Shown piece after piece: positions 1 through 8,825 of a DNA stretch of 36,719 bases. The DNA is from Crocinitomicaceae bacterium (GTDB lineage Bacteria; Bacteroidota; Bacteroidia; Flavobacteriales_D; Crocinitomicaceae), in assembly GCA_023254905.1 (NCBI GenBank), contig JALRKF010000031.1:1-36719 (forward strand), in the 5' to 3' direction. The translations under genes were made by a program, and so were the position numbers. The notes under the pieces are model-generated. The model had not been told where the DNA came from, ran no database searches, and saw only the letters and a list, made by a program, of their open reading frames with translations. Numbering within the stretch: position 1 is the stretch's first letter; each line of letters starts with the position of its first letter.

Positions 1-280
<280 letters not shown>

Positions 281-360
281 ATAAAACGTTTAGTTTTTAA
301 TTGTCGGGCTCATTAATGTGTTATAATTTCAAAAATTACGCTGTTTCCTTATTCTCAATA

Positions 361-372
361 CTTCAAAGAACT
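361..372 (-). promoter_or_regulatory. boxA-like antitermination element in the rRNA leader (AGTTCTTTGAAG)
   Basis: Minus strand AAAGTTCTTTGAAG between promoter and 16S; resembles rRNA boxA. Confidence 0.55.
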
Positions 373-452
373 TTTATGATCTATTAAAACAAACCAATGT
401 CTTAACAGCTTTTCCTTATTTCAAAACCCAAATCTCGTTCGTTTTGGGTGGG

Positions 453-482
453 CAAAGGTATGTATCTTTTTTTTACTCGCAA
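453..482 (-). promoter_or_regulatory. rRNA operon promoter P2: TTG-N19-TACCTTTG
   Basis: Minus strand TTG CGAGTAAAAAAAAGATACA TACCTTTG; matches the Bacteroidetes -33 TTG / -7 TAnnTTTG consensus. Confidence 0.75.
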
Positions 483-568
483 GACCTTTTACATTTTTTT
501 TCTAAAAAAGTTCGTAAACATCCAACAAGCCATTTCTATATATCCTTCTTTACGTTAAAAGCGGGCAG

Positions 569-598
569 CAAAGATAAATACTATCTGTTTAATCACAA
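569..598 (-). promoter_or_regulatory. rRNA operon promoter P1: TTG-N19-TATCTTTG
   Basis: Minus strand TTG TGATTAAACAGATAGTATT TATCTTTG; same consensus and spacing as P2, 116 bp upstream of it. Confidence 0.65.
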
Positions 599-768
599 TA
601 CTTTTCAACAATATATTTTTGAAAAACTGAATTCTATTTGTACTATTTGAAGATAAGCTAGAAATGCATGTATGCAACTCCATTTTTTAGCAATTCAACT
701 TGTGTAAAACTGATTTCATGTTGTCTCGCTGTATTTCAATGAAGTATTTAAGTAGCCTTCTTCATGTA

Positions 769-1812
769 CTATAATTCACGAGCTATTTTGACTCTCGGAT
801 TCATTACTTTGAAAAACAATGGTGGCACAAAAGCCATAAGCATCATACCTGGATATCCAGTCGGCATGCAAGGAGAGTCTTCTCTCGACTCAAGTATCTG
901 ATAAGGTCGATCAGCTTTGAAGTGGTGATCCGAATGTCGACTTAATTCGAATAATATTGCTCTTCCTAAAACATGATCCGAATTCCAGGAATGTTTTCTT
1001 CTCACGCGCTCATACTTTCCTTTGTTATTCTTTACCCTTATCAACCCGTAGTGTTCTATATAATTCACCGTCTCCAAAAGAATGATTCCAATAAACGCAG
1101 CTAGAAAAAAATACGTTAGCCCAACCCAATCAAACTGAATATAAATCAATACGAGAAAAAACAGATGGGAAAGGGAGTATTGAACCATCTTATTTTTCAG
1201 AGACAAGGCTCCCTTTTTCATTATTTTCATTCTATTTATTTCAATCTGCCACGCTTGGAAATAACTTCCTAGCTGAGATCGGAACCAGAAAAAATACAGT
1301 GGCTCACTCATGCGGGCGGTTGCAGGATCTTTTGGTGTTCCAACATTGTTATGATGACCTCTATTATGATAAGGCACGAAATGATTTTCCAAAGATGTCA
1401 ACATTAGTAAATCACCAAAAAGATTTTCAAATTTATTCAAACGGTGGCCTAGCTCATGTCCCACATTTATGCCAATAACTCCGCACATCAGTCCCATTCC
1501 GATAATCCTCCCCACTTTCGTTACAGCACTCACATGATCCCCAACAATGGATAAAAACCAGAACAGAAATCCAAACTGCAACGGGACCATCAGATATAGT
1601 AGAATGTCATAATAGATATCCTTCATTGCTTTGTCTCTATCCTCACCTTCCTTGTTGGAGTAATCTGGTGCAAGAAACAATTCGAAGATTGGAACAAGAA
1701 AAAAGAAAACCAACACTGGGGTATAGGCTAATACTCCTACATTCAAAAATGCTACTGCTACCGAGACTGGTAACGTAAATATTCCAAGGTATTTAATCTT
1801 ATCTATTGTCAT
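769..1812 (-). CDS. AlkB-like membrane non-haem di-iron monooxygenase (alkane 1-monooxygenase family)
   Basis: HELGHR, HNRGHHNNV, NYIEHYGL and LSRHSDHH histidine motifs plus hydrophobic segments; ATG at 1812 preferred to the TTG at 1821. Confidence 0.85.
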   Translation of the reverse strand: MTIDKIKYLGIFTLPVSVAVAFLNVGVLAYTPVLVFFFLVPIFELFLAPDYSNKEGEDRDKAMKDIYYDILLYLMVPLQFGFLFWFLSIVGDHVSAVTKVGRIIGMGLMCGVIGINVGHELGHRLNKFENLFGDLLMLTSLENHFVPYHNRGHHNNVGTPKDPATARMSEPLYFFWFRSQLGSYFQAWQIEINRMKIMKKGALSLKNKMVQYSLSHLFFLVLIYIQFDWVGLTYFFLAAFIGIILLETVNYIEHYGLIRVKNNKGKYERVRRKHSWNSDHVLGRAILFELSRHSDHHFKADRPYQILESREDSPCMPTGYPGMMLMAFVPPLFFKVMNPRVKIAREL

Positions 1813-1818
1813 TGTATA

Positions 1819-1848
1819 CAAATTTAATCAACCAATTATGGATTTCAA
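1819..1848 (-). promoter_or_regulatory. Putative promoter of the AlkB-like gene: TTG-N19-TAAATTTG
   Basis: Minus strand TTGAAATCCATAATTGGTTGATTAAATTTG, 6 nt before ATG 1812. Confidence 0.55.
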
Positions 1849-1872
1849 TAATAATTCGCATCTTACTTTTTA

Positions 1873-2439
1873 ATGGCTTTCTTCCAACGAAAAAAATATA
1901 AACAATTAACCGATGCCGAACTTGTCAATTTGTTGCGTGAAAACAATAATATTCAGCGCGATATCATTGGAGAACTGTATGAACGATACGGCCACTTGGT
2001 AATGGGGACGAGTATGAAATATTTGAAAAACGTGATGGATGCTGAAGACATTACAATGAATATCTTCGAAACACTCGAAAATAAAATTAAAGCACATGAA
2101 ATAAAATATTTCAAATCCTGGCTTTACATGGTTACTAAGAACAGTTGCCTTATGGTTCTCCGAAAAAAAGATGTCTCAACAATTGAACTGAATGGAAATG
2201 AAATATTCGAGGAGGAGGATTCTGAAATTGTTAAAAGAGAGGTATTGCTGGAAGCTCTTGAGCGAGTGATTGAAGATCTTAAGGAGCCACAGCAAACATG
2301 CATTAAGCTTTTCTATTTGGATCAACTTTCCTATCAGGAAATTTCAGAGAAGTTGAACATCGAACTGAAGAAAGTGAAAAGTTCCATTCAAAACGGAAAA
2401 AGAAATATAATGCTACGAATTAAAGGACATGACGAATAA
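1873..2439 (+). CDS. RNA polymerase sigma-70 family (ECF-type) sigma factor
   Basis: Region 2-like DAEDITMNIFETLENKI...FKSWLYMVTKNSCLMVLRK and region 4-like LEALERVIEDLKEPQQTCIKLFYLDQLSYQEISEKLNI. Confidence 0.88.
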   Translation: MAFFQRKKYKQLTDAELVNLLRENNNIQRDIIGELYERYGHLVMGTSMKYLKNVMDAEDITMNIFETLENKIKAHEIKYFKSWLYMVTKNSCLMVLRKKDVSTIELNGNEIFEEEDSEIVKREVLLEALERVIEDLKEPQQTCIKLFYLDQLSYQEISEKLNIELKKVKSSIQNGKRNIMLRIKGHDE

Positions 2440-3529
2440 AAAGAACATATCGAACGAGGCAGGTTTGCGAAGAAAAGATATAGAGCTTTATGTTAATACA
2501 TCTGATCAGAGTAAAAAGCATGCTATTGAAATGAGATCGAACGAATCTGCATTTGAGCAAGATGCCCTTGACGGCTGGGAGGCAATTGGATATAATACCG
2601 ACGCGATGCGACGACTAGACAAACGATTTAAACCAATTGGATTTAACTTCCTAACGATCGGAATAGTTTCAATGACTATGATCCTTATTGTAACTGCATT
2701 ATATTTCTGGAGAGGCAGTCAAATAGAACCGAATAAAACTATCTCCACTGCGGAACAAACTGATCTGACGAGCCCTTCCAAAAATATCAATGTCACATTA
2801 GATGAGGAAGATGTTGTCTTGGATAAAGCTATTGAATTAATGACCGAGGCTGAAAAACCGGAACAGATCAAAGTTCAGATAATACGGTCAGAACAAAAAA
2901 GTATTGACTCTTTTCAGCTTGCCAAGTTTGAAATTGATTCAATACATAAACTTGAGTTAATCCCAACTAGTGAAGTGGATAAGACTAAAATGTCCGTATT
3001 GATAAAAAGTAAGTTGTTTGGAAAAGAAATTTATTTAAACAATCTAAAGTTACTGGACTATCGCGCATATCGCTCAAGGCCAGAGATTAAAACTAAACAA
3101 CTAGTGCTTAGCGGAACTTCTGCTGATAAAGAATCATCCGTGCACGAAGGACATACTTCCGAATGGCGAGATGTTGAAATTCCTTACATCGATTATATCG
3201 ATAAAACAATACGTTTATTTAGTAGAAATAACTTCAAGAAGGCATTAGACAGATGTGAAACGATCATTAAGGCTTATCCGGACGATGTTAATGCATTGTT
3301 CTATGGCGGTATCTGTCTGTATAATTTGAAAGAATATTCTAAGGCTATTGAATACTTCAGTCGTTTAATTGATGTAGACTTTTCCAATTTCGATCAGGAG
3401 GCCAATTGGCTGATCGCAAATTGCTTTGAACAAACTGGATTAGAAGAAAAAGCGAAAAAAAAATACACTCAAATTCTTCGGGCTGGTGGATTTTATGCCA
3501 ATCAAGCGGAGAGAAAACTAAAAAAATAG
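2429..3529 (+). CDS. Single-pass membrane protein with C-terminal TPR repeats; candidate anti-sigma factor
   Basis: N-terminal SAFEQDALDGWEAI motif, TM FNFLTIGIVSMTMILIVTALYFW, TPR-like FKKALDRCETIIKAYPDDVNALFYGGICLYNLKEYSKAIEYFSRLI; overlaps sigma gene by 11 nt. Confidence 0.7.
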   Translation: MTNKKNISNEAGLRRKDIELYVNTSDQSKKHAIEMRSNESAFEQDALDGWEAIGYNTDAMRRLDKRFKPIGFNFLTIGIVSMTMILIVTALYFWRGSQIEPNKTISTAEQTDLTSPSKNINVTLDEEDVVLDKAIELMTEAEKPEQIKVQIIRSEQKSIDSFQLAKFEIDSIHKLELIPTSEVDKTKMSVLIKSKLFGKEIYLNNLKLLDYRAYRSRPEIKTKQLVLSGTSADKESSVHEGHTSEWRDVEIPYIDYIDKTIRLFSRNNFKKALDRCETIIKAYPDDVNALFYGGICLYNLKEYSKAIEYFSRLIDVDFSNFDQEANWLIANCFEQTGLEEKAKKKYTQILRAGGFYANQAERKLKK

Positions 3530-3572
3530 TCGATATCTGTAAGCCTTAGATGATTTTTTACGTTATTCAAAC

Positions 3573-5045
3573 ATGGAGATATTGAGTCTGATTCGCTGCA
3601 CTTTTCTTTTTACCATAATTTTCCTTTTGTCTGCTTCTAAATCAGTAAGTCCGATTGAACGACAGAAAGAAGATTTTCAAGTTTTCAAAGAAGTATTGCT
3701 TAAGAAGGAAGGTACACTTGACCTGCACACAGATTTAAATGTCTTGAGGCAGTCTTTGGATAAATTAGAAAAAGATATGCTTGAGGAAAAAAGCTTGATC
3801 GAACAATATAAACTTTACAGTAGACTACTATCACTGATCAATTGTGGTCATACACAAATACATCCCAATAGGCCTGTCTTAAAAGAATGGCTCGCACAAC
3901 GAAATTCTTTGCCGATTGACTATTATTTAATTGGAAAACGGCTCGTTGTAAATAGACTTTTGAAAGATGATGATCGATATATTATGGATGGCAGATCCAA
4001 CAACGCGAGAAAACGTATAATACCAACAAGTTCTGAAATCATTTCAATTGATAATATGTCAGTACCGGAAATGATGGAAGGAATAAGTAAATATTTATCG
4101 TCTGATGAGGGAGCTATTGACTTTAAGTATTATCAGGCTTCATATGCGTTTGATTTTTATCGACACCTTGCTTTCCCGTTTTCCAAAGATTCAATCCACG
4201 TGAAATATGTATATAAGAATGATACATCAGATATTTACCTGGAAACTGGTGCAGCACCCGTTAACACTATGAACAAGCGAATTGCGGCAACCGTGGCCGC
4301 CTTCAATGCAGGACAGAAAGACCAGGGTAAGTTTCGCATCCTAAATGGTAAATATGGCTATTTTCGATTTACTTCTTTTCAATCTTCTTCCGGAAAATCA
4401 TATGAGAAGTTTTTAGAACAATCGTTCAAGATTCTCAATCAACGTAACATAGGAAAACTAATAATTGATTTGAGAGGGAACACTGGCGGCTCCATGCAAT
4501 ATTCGCTGATGCGTTACTTTATTGGCGAGGATAAACTTCTTGGAAGATATGTTGTGGAAAAACCGAAGCACAGATTTGAAAATAAATACCTCAAAAAATT
4601 TAGTGTTGATTATTTCCAACACAAAAGACTGAGTGCTCAACAACGTCGAGAGATTAGAAGAAATAAATTTGATAATGGACGAGTTTATACAGACGAAATT
4701 GATAATAACCTGATTTATCAAGGTGAAATAATCGTCATCACAGATGAAGGTACATTTTCCTCTGCAGCAATACTTGCATGTCACTTGAAAACAATGTGTG
4801 GTGCAAAAATACTTGGGGCAACACCCGGAGGTAGTTTTTATGCCGGTAATGCTGGTTCTATTCAATTGGGTCTGCCGAATTCCAAACTACATGTATTTAT
4901 TAACCCGAATACTTTCTATTCCCATCTTGCCACCCCTTTGGATCCTCTTAAGATTAAGCGACCTGATATTGAAATTGACAAATTAATTATCGATAAAGGG
5001 CGCAGAGATAAATTCTTTAAGTCAGAGGCAATCAAGGCATTTTAG
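3573..5045 (+). CDS. S41 family (tail-specific/tricorn-like) peptidase, exported
   Basis: N-terminal hydrophobic signal; GHTQIHP, KLIIDLRGNTGGS and TDEGTFSSAAILACHLK motifs. Confidence 0.82.
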   Translation: MEILSLIRCTFLFTIIFLLSASKSVSPIERQKEDFQVFKEVLLKKEGTLDLHTDLNVLRQSLDKLEKDMLEEKSLIEQYKLYSRLLSLINCGHTQIHPNRPVLKEWLAQRNSLPIDYYLIGKRLVVNRLLKDDDRYIMDGRSNNARKRIIPTSSEIISIDNMSVPEMMEGISKYLSSDEGAIDFKYYQASYAFDFYRHLAFPFSKDSIHVKYVYKNDTSDIYLETGAAPVNTMNKRIAATVAAFNAGQKDQGKFRILNGKYGYFRFTSFQSSSGKSYEKFLEQSFKILNQRNIGKLIIDLRGNTGGSMQYSLMRYFIGEDKLLGRYVVEKPKHRFENKYLKKFSVDYFQHKRLSAQQRREIRRNKFDNGRVYTDEIDNNLIYQGEIIVITDEGTFSSAAILACHLKTMCGAKILGATPGGSFYAGNAGSIQLGLPNSKLHVFINPNTFYSHLATPLDPLKIKRPDIEIDKLIIDKGRRDKFFKSEAIKAF

Positions 5046-6199
5046 GCGAAGAAGGTTTGATTATCTCTTACCATTCTGCGTAGTAATGGACTTGGTCTAT
5101 ATCTATCCTCGCCATATTCGTTGAACATATCTTCTAATTTTGTGAGGACATTATCCAATCCAATCTCATCAGCCCAGTTCAACAATCCTTTTGGGTAATT
5201 AACCCCATTAGTCATTGCAAGGTCAACGTCTTCTTTTGAAGCAATATTCAAGAATACGGCGTCAACTGCTTCATTAATTAGCATTACTAATATTCTATCC
5301 AAAATATATTCTCCAAGACGTCGTTCTTTATTCGGCTCAATTCTCACAGCTCCTTCCGTATAGTCAAAGTATCCTCTTCCGGATTTTCTACCAAGATAGC
5401 CCGCTTCAGCGTGCCTTTTCTGTGTGAACGAAGGCCTATATCTTGAATCGTAATAAAATGCCGTAAATACTGACTCCGTGACGGCATAGTTTACATCATT
5501 TCCTATGTAATCCATCAAGGTGAAAGGTCCCATTCTGAACCCACCAAGTTCGGTCATTGCCCAATCAATAGTTGCAAAATCGGCTATTCCTTCTTCGTAA
5601 ATACGTAATGCCTCGCCGTAAAAAGGACGAGCCACTCGATTCACGATAAATCCCGGAGTATCCTTGCACAATACTGTCACTTTACCCCAGCTATCGATTA
5701 GGTCTTTTGCTTTTTTCAATGTTGAATCGCTTGTTTGAACTGCAGGAATTATCTCCACTAATGGCATTAATGGTGCAGGGTTAAAGAAGTGTATTCCGAT
5801 AATTTTCGAAGGCTCTTCTAATGCAGCCCCTATAGAAGCTATTGACAGCGATGAAGTATTCGAGGCTAGGATCACTCCTTTTTTACAAAGTTGTTCAAGT
5901 TTCGCAAAAACATCGCATTTGATGTTAAGGTTTTCAATAATGGCTTCGATCACAATATCACAGTCAGCTAAATCCTGGATATCGCAGCCGTAAGCAATTC
6001 TTCCGATCGCAGCTGACTTCTGCTCATCTGTTATCCTTCCCTTTTCAACAAGTCTTGAAAGAATCTTCACTAGTTTATCTTCTGAGCTATGTAAAATTTG
6101 CTCGTTAAGATCAACCAATGTAACATTGTGTCCGTTTTGCGCAGCTAGCTGTACAATTCCAGAACCCATTGTTCCTGCTCCTAAAACTCCAACCTTCAT
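5042..6199 (-). CDS. 3-hydroxyacyl-CoA dehydrogenase (PaaH/Hbd-like)
   Basis: GVLGAGTMGSGIVQLAAQNGHNV Rossmann motif; SNTSSLSI, GIHFFNPAPLMPLVEI, DTPGFIVNR; two C-terminal 3HCDH-like regions. Confidence 0.92.
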   Translation of the reverse strand: MKVGVLGAGTMGSGIVQLAAQNGHNVTLVDLNEQILHSSEDKLVKILSRLVEKGRITDEQKSAAIGRIAYGCDIQDLADCDIVIEAIIENLNIKCDVFAKLEQLCKKGVILASNTSSLSIASIGAALEEPSKIIGIHFFNPAPLMPLVEIIPAVQTSDSTLKKAKDLIDSWGKVTVLCKDTPGFIVNRVARPFYGEALRIYEEGIADFATIDWAMTELGGFRMGPFTLMDYIGNDVNYAVTESVFTAFYYDSRYRPSFTQKRHAEAGYLGRKSGRGYFDYTEGAVRIEPNKERRLGEYILDRILVMLINEAVDAVFLNIASKEDVDLAMTNGVNYPKGLLNWADEIGLDNVLTKLEDMFNEYGEDRYRPSPLLRRMVRDNQTFFA

Positions 6200-6240
6200 A
6201 ATTCTGTCTTTCTATTTTTTCAATTGATCAAATGCTCGGC

Positions 6241-7014
6241 TCATTCTCCCTTAAAAATCGGTTTTCTTTTCTCAAGAAATGCATTGACCCCTTCTTTGAA
6301 ATCATATGTTGCCCCAGCTTCAGTCTGCAATTTTTCCTCGATATCCAATTGGGTTGAAAGGTCATTCCATATTCCGGCATTCACAGCCTTCTTCGTTAAA
6401 CCTAAACCACGGGTTGGCATTTGAGCAATTTTGGTTGCAAAACCGTTGACAAAATCAACAAAGTCTTCATCGTCCACAGACTTGTAGATCATATTCATTG
6501 CCTCCGCATCGTCAGCCATTACTTTATCACCTGTCATCATGAGTGCCAATGCTTTTTGCATACCGACTAATCTGGGCAAGATGTAAGTTCCACCTGAATC
6601 AGGTATCAATCCGATCTTTGAAAATGCCTGAATGAAACTAGCGCTCCTTTTTGCAATCACAATGTCGCAGGCTAGAGCGATATTTGCTCCTGCACCTGCA
6701 GCAACACCATTTACCGCGGCAATTACTGGTTTTTCAATATTTCTTAATCTTAAAATAATGGGATTATAATGCTCTTTCACAATGGATTGTAGTTCTGGTC
6801 CATCCGGATTAGTGGCTTCAGCAAGATCCTGGCCAGCACAGAATGCTTTCCCCTCACCAATAAGCACGATAGCCCTGATCGTATTATCTTTTTTGCAATC
6901 ATCAAGTGCAACCTGAAGATCAAGTGCCATCTTTCTATTGAATGAATTGAATACCGCTGGACGGTTCATTTTCAATTCACACACTCCGTTATTTATCGTC
7001 TTGATTAATTCCAT
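6241..7014 (-). CDS. Enoyl-CoA hydratase/isomerase (PaaG-like)
   Basis: Crotonase motifs GKAFCAGQDLAE, KPVIAAVNGVAAGAGANIALACDIVIA, GLIPDSGGTYILPRLVG; ATG at 7014 preferred to GTG at 7032. Confidence 0.88.
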   Translation of the reverse strand: MELIKTINNGVCELKMNRPAVFNSFNRKMALDLQVALDDCKKDNTIRAIVLIGEGKAFCAGQDLAEATNPDGPELQSIVKEHYNPIILRLRNIEKPVIAAVNGVAAGAGANIALACDIVIAKRSASFIQAFSKIGLIPDSGGTYILPRLVGMQKALALMMTGDKVMADDAEAMNMIYKSVDDEDFVDFVNGFATKIAQMPTRGLGLTKKAVNAGIWNDLSTQLDIEEKLQTEAGATYDFKEGVNAFLEKRKPIFKGE

Positions 7015-7104
7015 CGAAATTGCAGTTTTCACGAATATACTTAGAAATTAATTCAAGCCGAAGCCCACAAGAGAAAAGGTAATAAATACGTAATTTTATG
7101 CGGT

Positions 7105-7833
7105 ATGCAGCAAAAAGGAACACGTGTCAACAAATACCTGAGCGAAGCAGGCTACTGCTCACGACGTGGTGCAGACAAGTTGATTGAGCAAGGCCGTGTG
7201 CGTGTAAACGGAGCAAGGGCAGAGCTTGGAACACGCGTATCTGAAGGAGACAAGGTTGAGGTAAATGGAAAGGAGATCAATCAACAAGAAGAGAAGTTTG
7301 TATATCTCGCTCTGAATAAGCCAGTTGGAATTGTCTGTACAACTGACACGAGGGTCGAGAAGGATAATATTATTGACTTCTTGAATTATCCGAAACGGAT
7401 TTTCCCCATTGGAAGGCTCGATAAACCAAGTGAAGGGCTCATACTACTTACAAGTGATGGGGATATTGTAAATAAGATCCTTCGAGCGCGCAATCATCAT
7501 GAGAAGGAATACATCGTAACTGTTAACAAACCGATGGACAAAAAGTTCATTAAGGATATGTCAAATGGTGTGCCTATTCTAGATACGGTAACACGAAAGT
7601 GTATCGTAGAAAAGATAGACAATTTAACATTCCGTATAATTCTTACACAAGGATTAAATAGACAAATACGAAGAATGTGCGAATATTTAGGTTACCGTGT
7701 GCGTACCTTAAAACGTATTCGAATTATGAATATCAAGCTGGATGTCCCTGTTGGGAAATGGAGACATCTCACAGACGATGAATTGGGAACGCTCAATGCA
7801 TTAATTTCCGATTCTTCAAAAACACATGATTAA
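7105..7833 (+). CDS. rluF: 23S rRNA pseudouridine synthase, RluF/RsuA family
   Basis: S4 domain [78 protein letters not shown]. Confidence 0.9.
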   Translation: MQQKGTRVNKYLSEAGYCSRRGADKLIEQGRVRVNGARAELGTRVSEGDKVEVNGKEINQQEEKFVYLALNKPVGIVCTTDTRVEKDNIIDFLNYPKRIFPIGRLDKPSEGLILLTSDGDIVNKILRARNHHEKEYIVTVNKPMDKKFIKDMSNGVPILDTVTRKCIVEKIDNLTFRIILTQGLNRQIRRMCEYLGYRVRTLKRIRIMNIKLDVPVGKWRHLTDDELGTLNALISDSSKTHD

Positions 7834-8822
7834 GAAAGAATTGCTTTCGCTCTTTTCTTCAGAATCTCAATCAAGCTTTGGGGTTGCAGGACCTTTACTT
7901 GTCCCGCATAGCTCATAAATTCGCGAATTAGTTCTTCCGTGATACTTGCTTTCATGCTAAATACTGTTTTTCCTTTTGCTTCCTTCTGAATCTCTTGAGA
8001 ATGGTGCAGCGGTTGAGAAACAAGATATTTTGACCCTACATCATCCGCCTCAAAGACAACAATATCCGGTAGTTGCTGACCACTTGTAATACCAATAGAA
8101 TGCTTGAAGAAGTTATCGGCATCGAAATCAGCCGGTCTCTCCGATAAATCTTTTGTAATCTGCAGGTTTTGGATGCGGTCGAGCGCATAAGTAATATAAT
8201 TTGACTTATCTGGATCAAACGAAATAAGGTACCATCTGTTTCTGTATTCCTTCAATAGTAAAGGCGCCACACAACGCAGCTTACTGATGTTTGTTTGGTA
8301 GCTTGCATAATCAAACTTCACCCATACAGCATTCTTAATAGCCTCCAATAGAGGTGCTAAAAACTCATTGCCTCCCGTGGATAAAGCCTGCTCAAATTGA
8401 ATGAACTGCGCTGCATCGTCATCTTCTGATACGTTTATGCGATCTACGATCTTATCAATTGCGGAACCAAACTGACGAAACATGTCTACATTTTTGAACT
8501 GCATTAATGTCTTCGCAGCAAAAGCGATTGCAGATTTATCATTTTCTGTAAGCGGAATATCGTCTATGGTAAATTCAGGATCTTCATAATAGTAGCCTTT
8601 GTATGCCCTGTTATATTTAATAGGAGCATCGTGATCCATTTTCATTGCAAACATATCTTTCTCAATAGTAGAATCACAAATGTGCTCACCATGTATACTG
8701 CCAAAAAGAGCTTCCTCGCATGCCTCTCTTAGATCCTGTTTTGATGGAAATGGCTTGTACTTGTTGCGAATACATTTATCAATGACCCTATATCTGAGTA
8801 ATGCATTCTTAATGTGTGGCAT
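7830..8822 (-). CDS. WYL-domain transcriptional regulator
   Basis: [61 protein letters not shown] is WYL-like; C-terminal extension typical of the family. Confidence 0.82.
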   Translation of the reverse strand: MPHIKNALLRYRVIDKCIRNKYKPFPSKQDLREACEEALFGSIHGEHICDSTIEKDMFAMKMDHDAPIKYNRAYKGYYYEDPEFTIDDIPLTENDKSAIAFAAKTLMQFKNVDMFRQFGSAIDKIVDRINVSEDDDAAQFIQFEQALSTGGNEFLAPLLEAIKNAVWVKFDYASYQTNISKLRCVAPLLLKEYRNRWYLISFDPDKSNYITYALDRIQNLQITKDLSERPADFDADNFFKHSIGITSGQQLPDIVVFEADDVGSKYLVSQPLHHSQEIQKEAKGKTVFSMKASITEELIREFMSYAGQVKVLQPQSLIEILKKRAKAILS

Positions 8823-8825
8823 AAC

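Noticed and set aside
444-650. 68-aa plus-strand ORF
   Set aside because: Lies over the predicted rRNA promoters on the opposite strand and has no recognisable domain.
4458-4865. 135-aa Cys-containing ORF antisense to the S41 peptidase gene
   Set aside because: Antisense to a well-supported CDS containing conserved peptidase motifs; no independent support.
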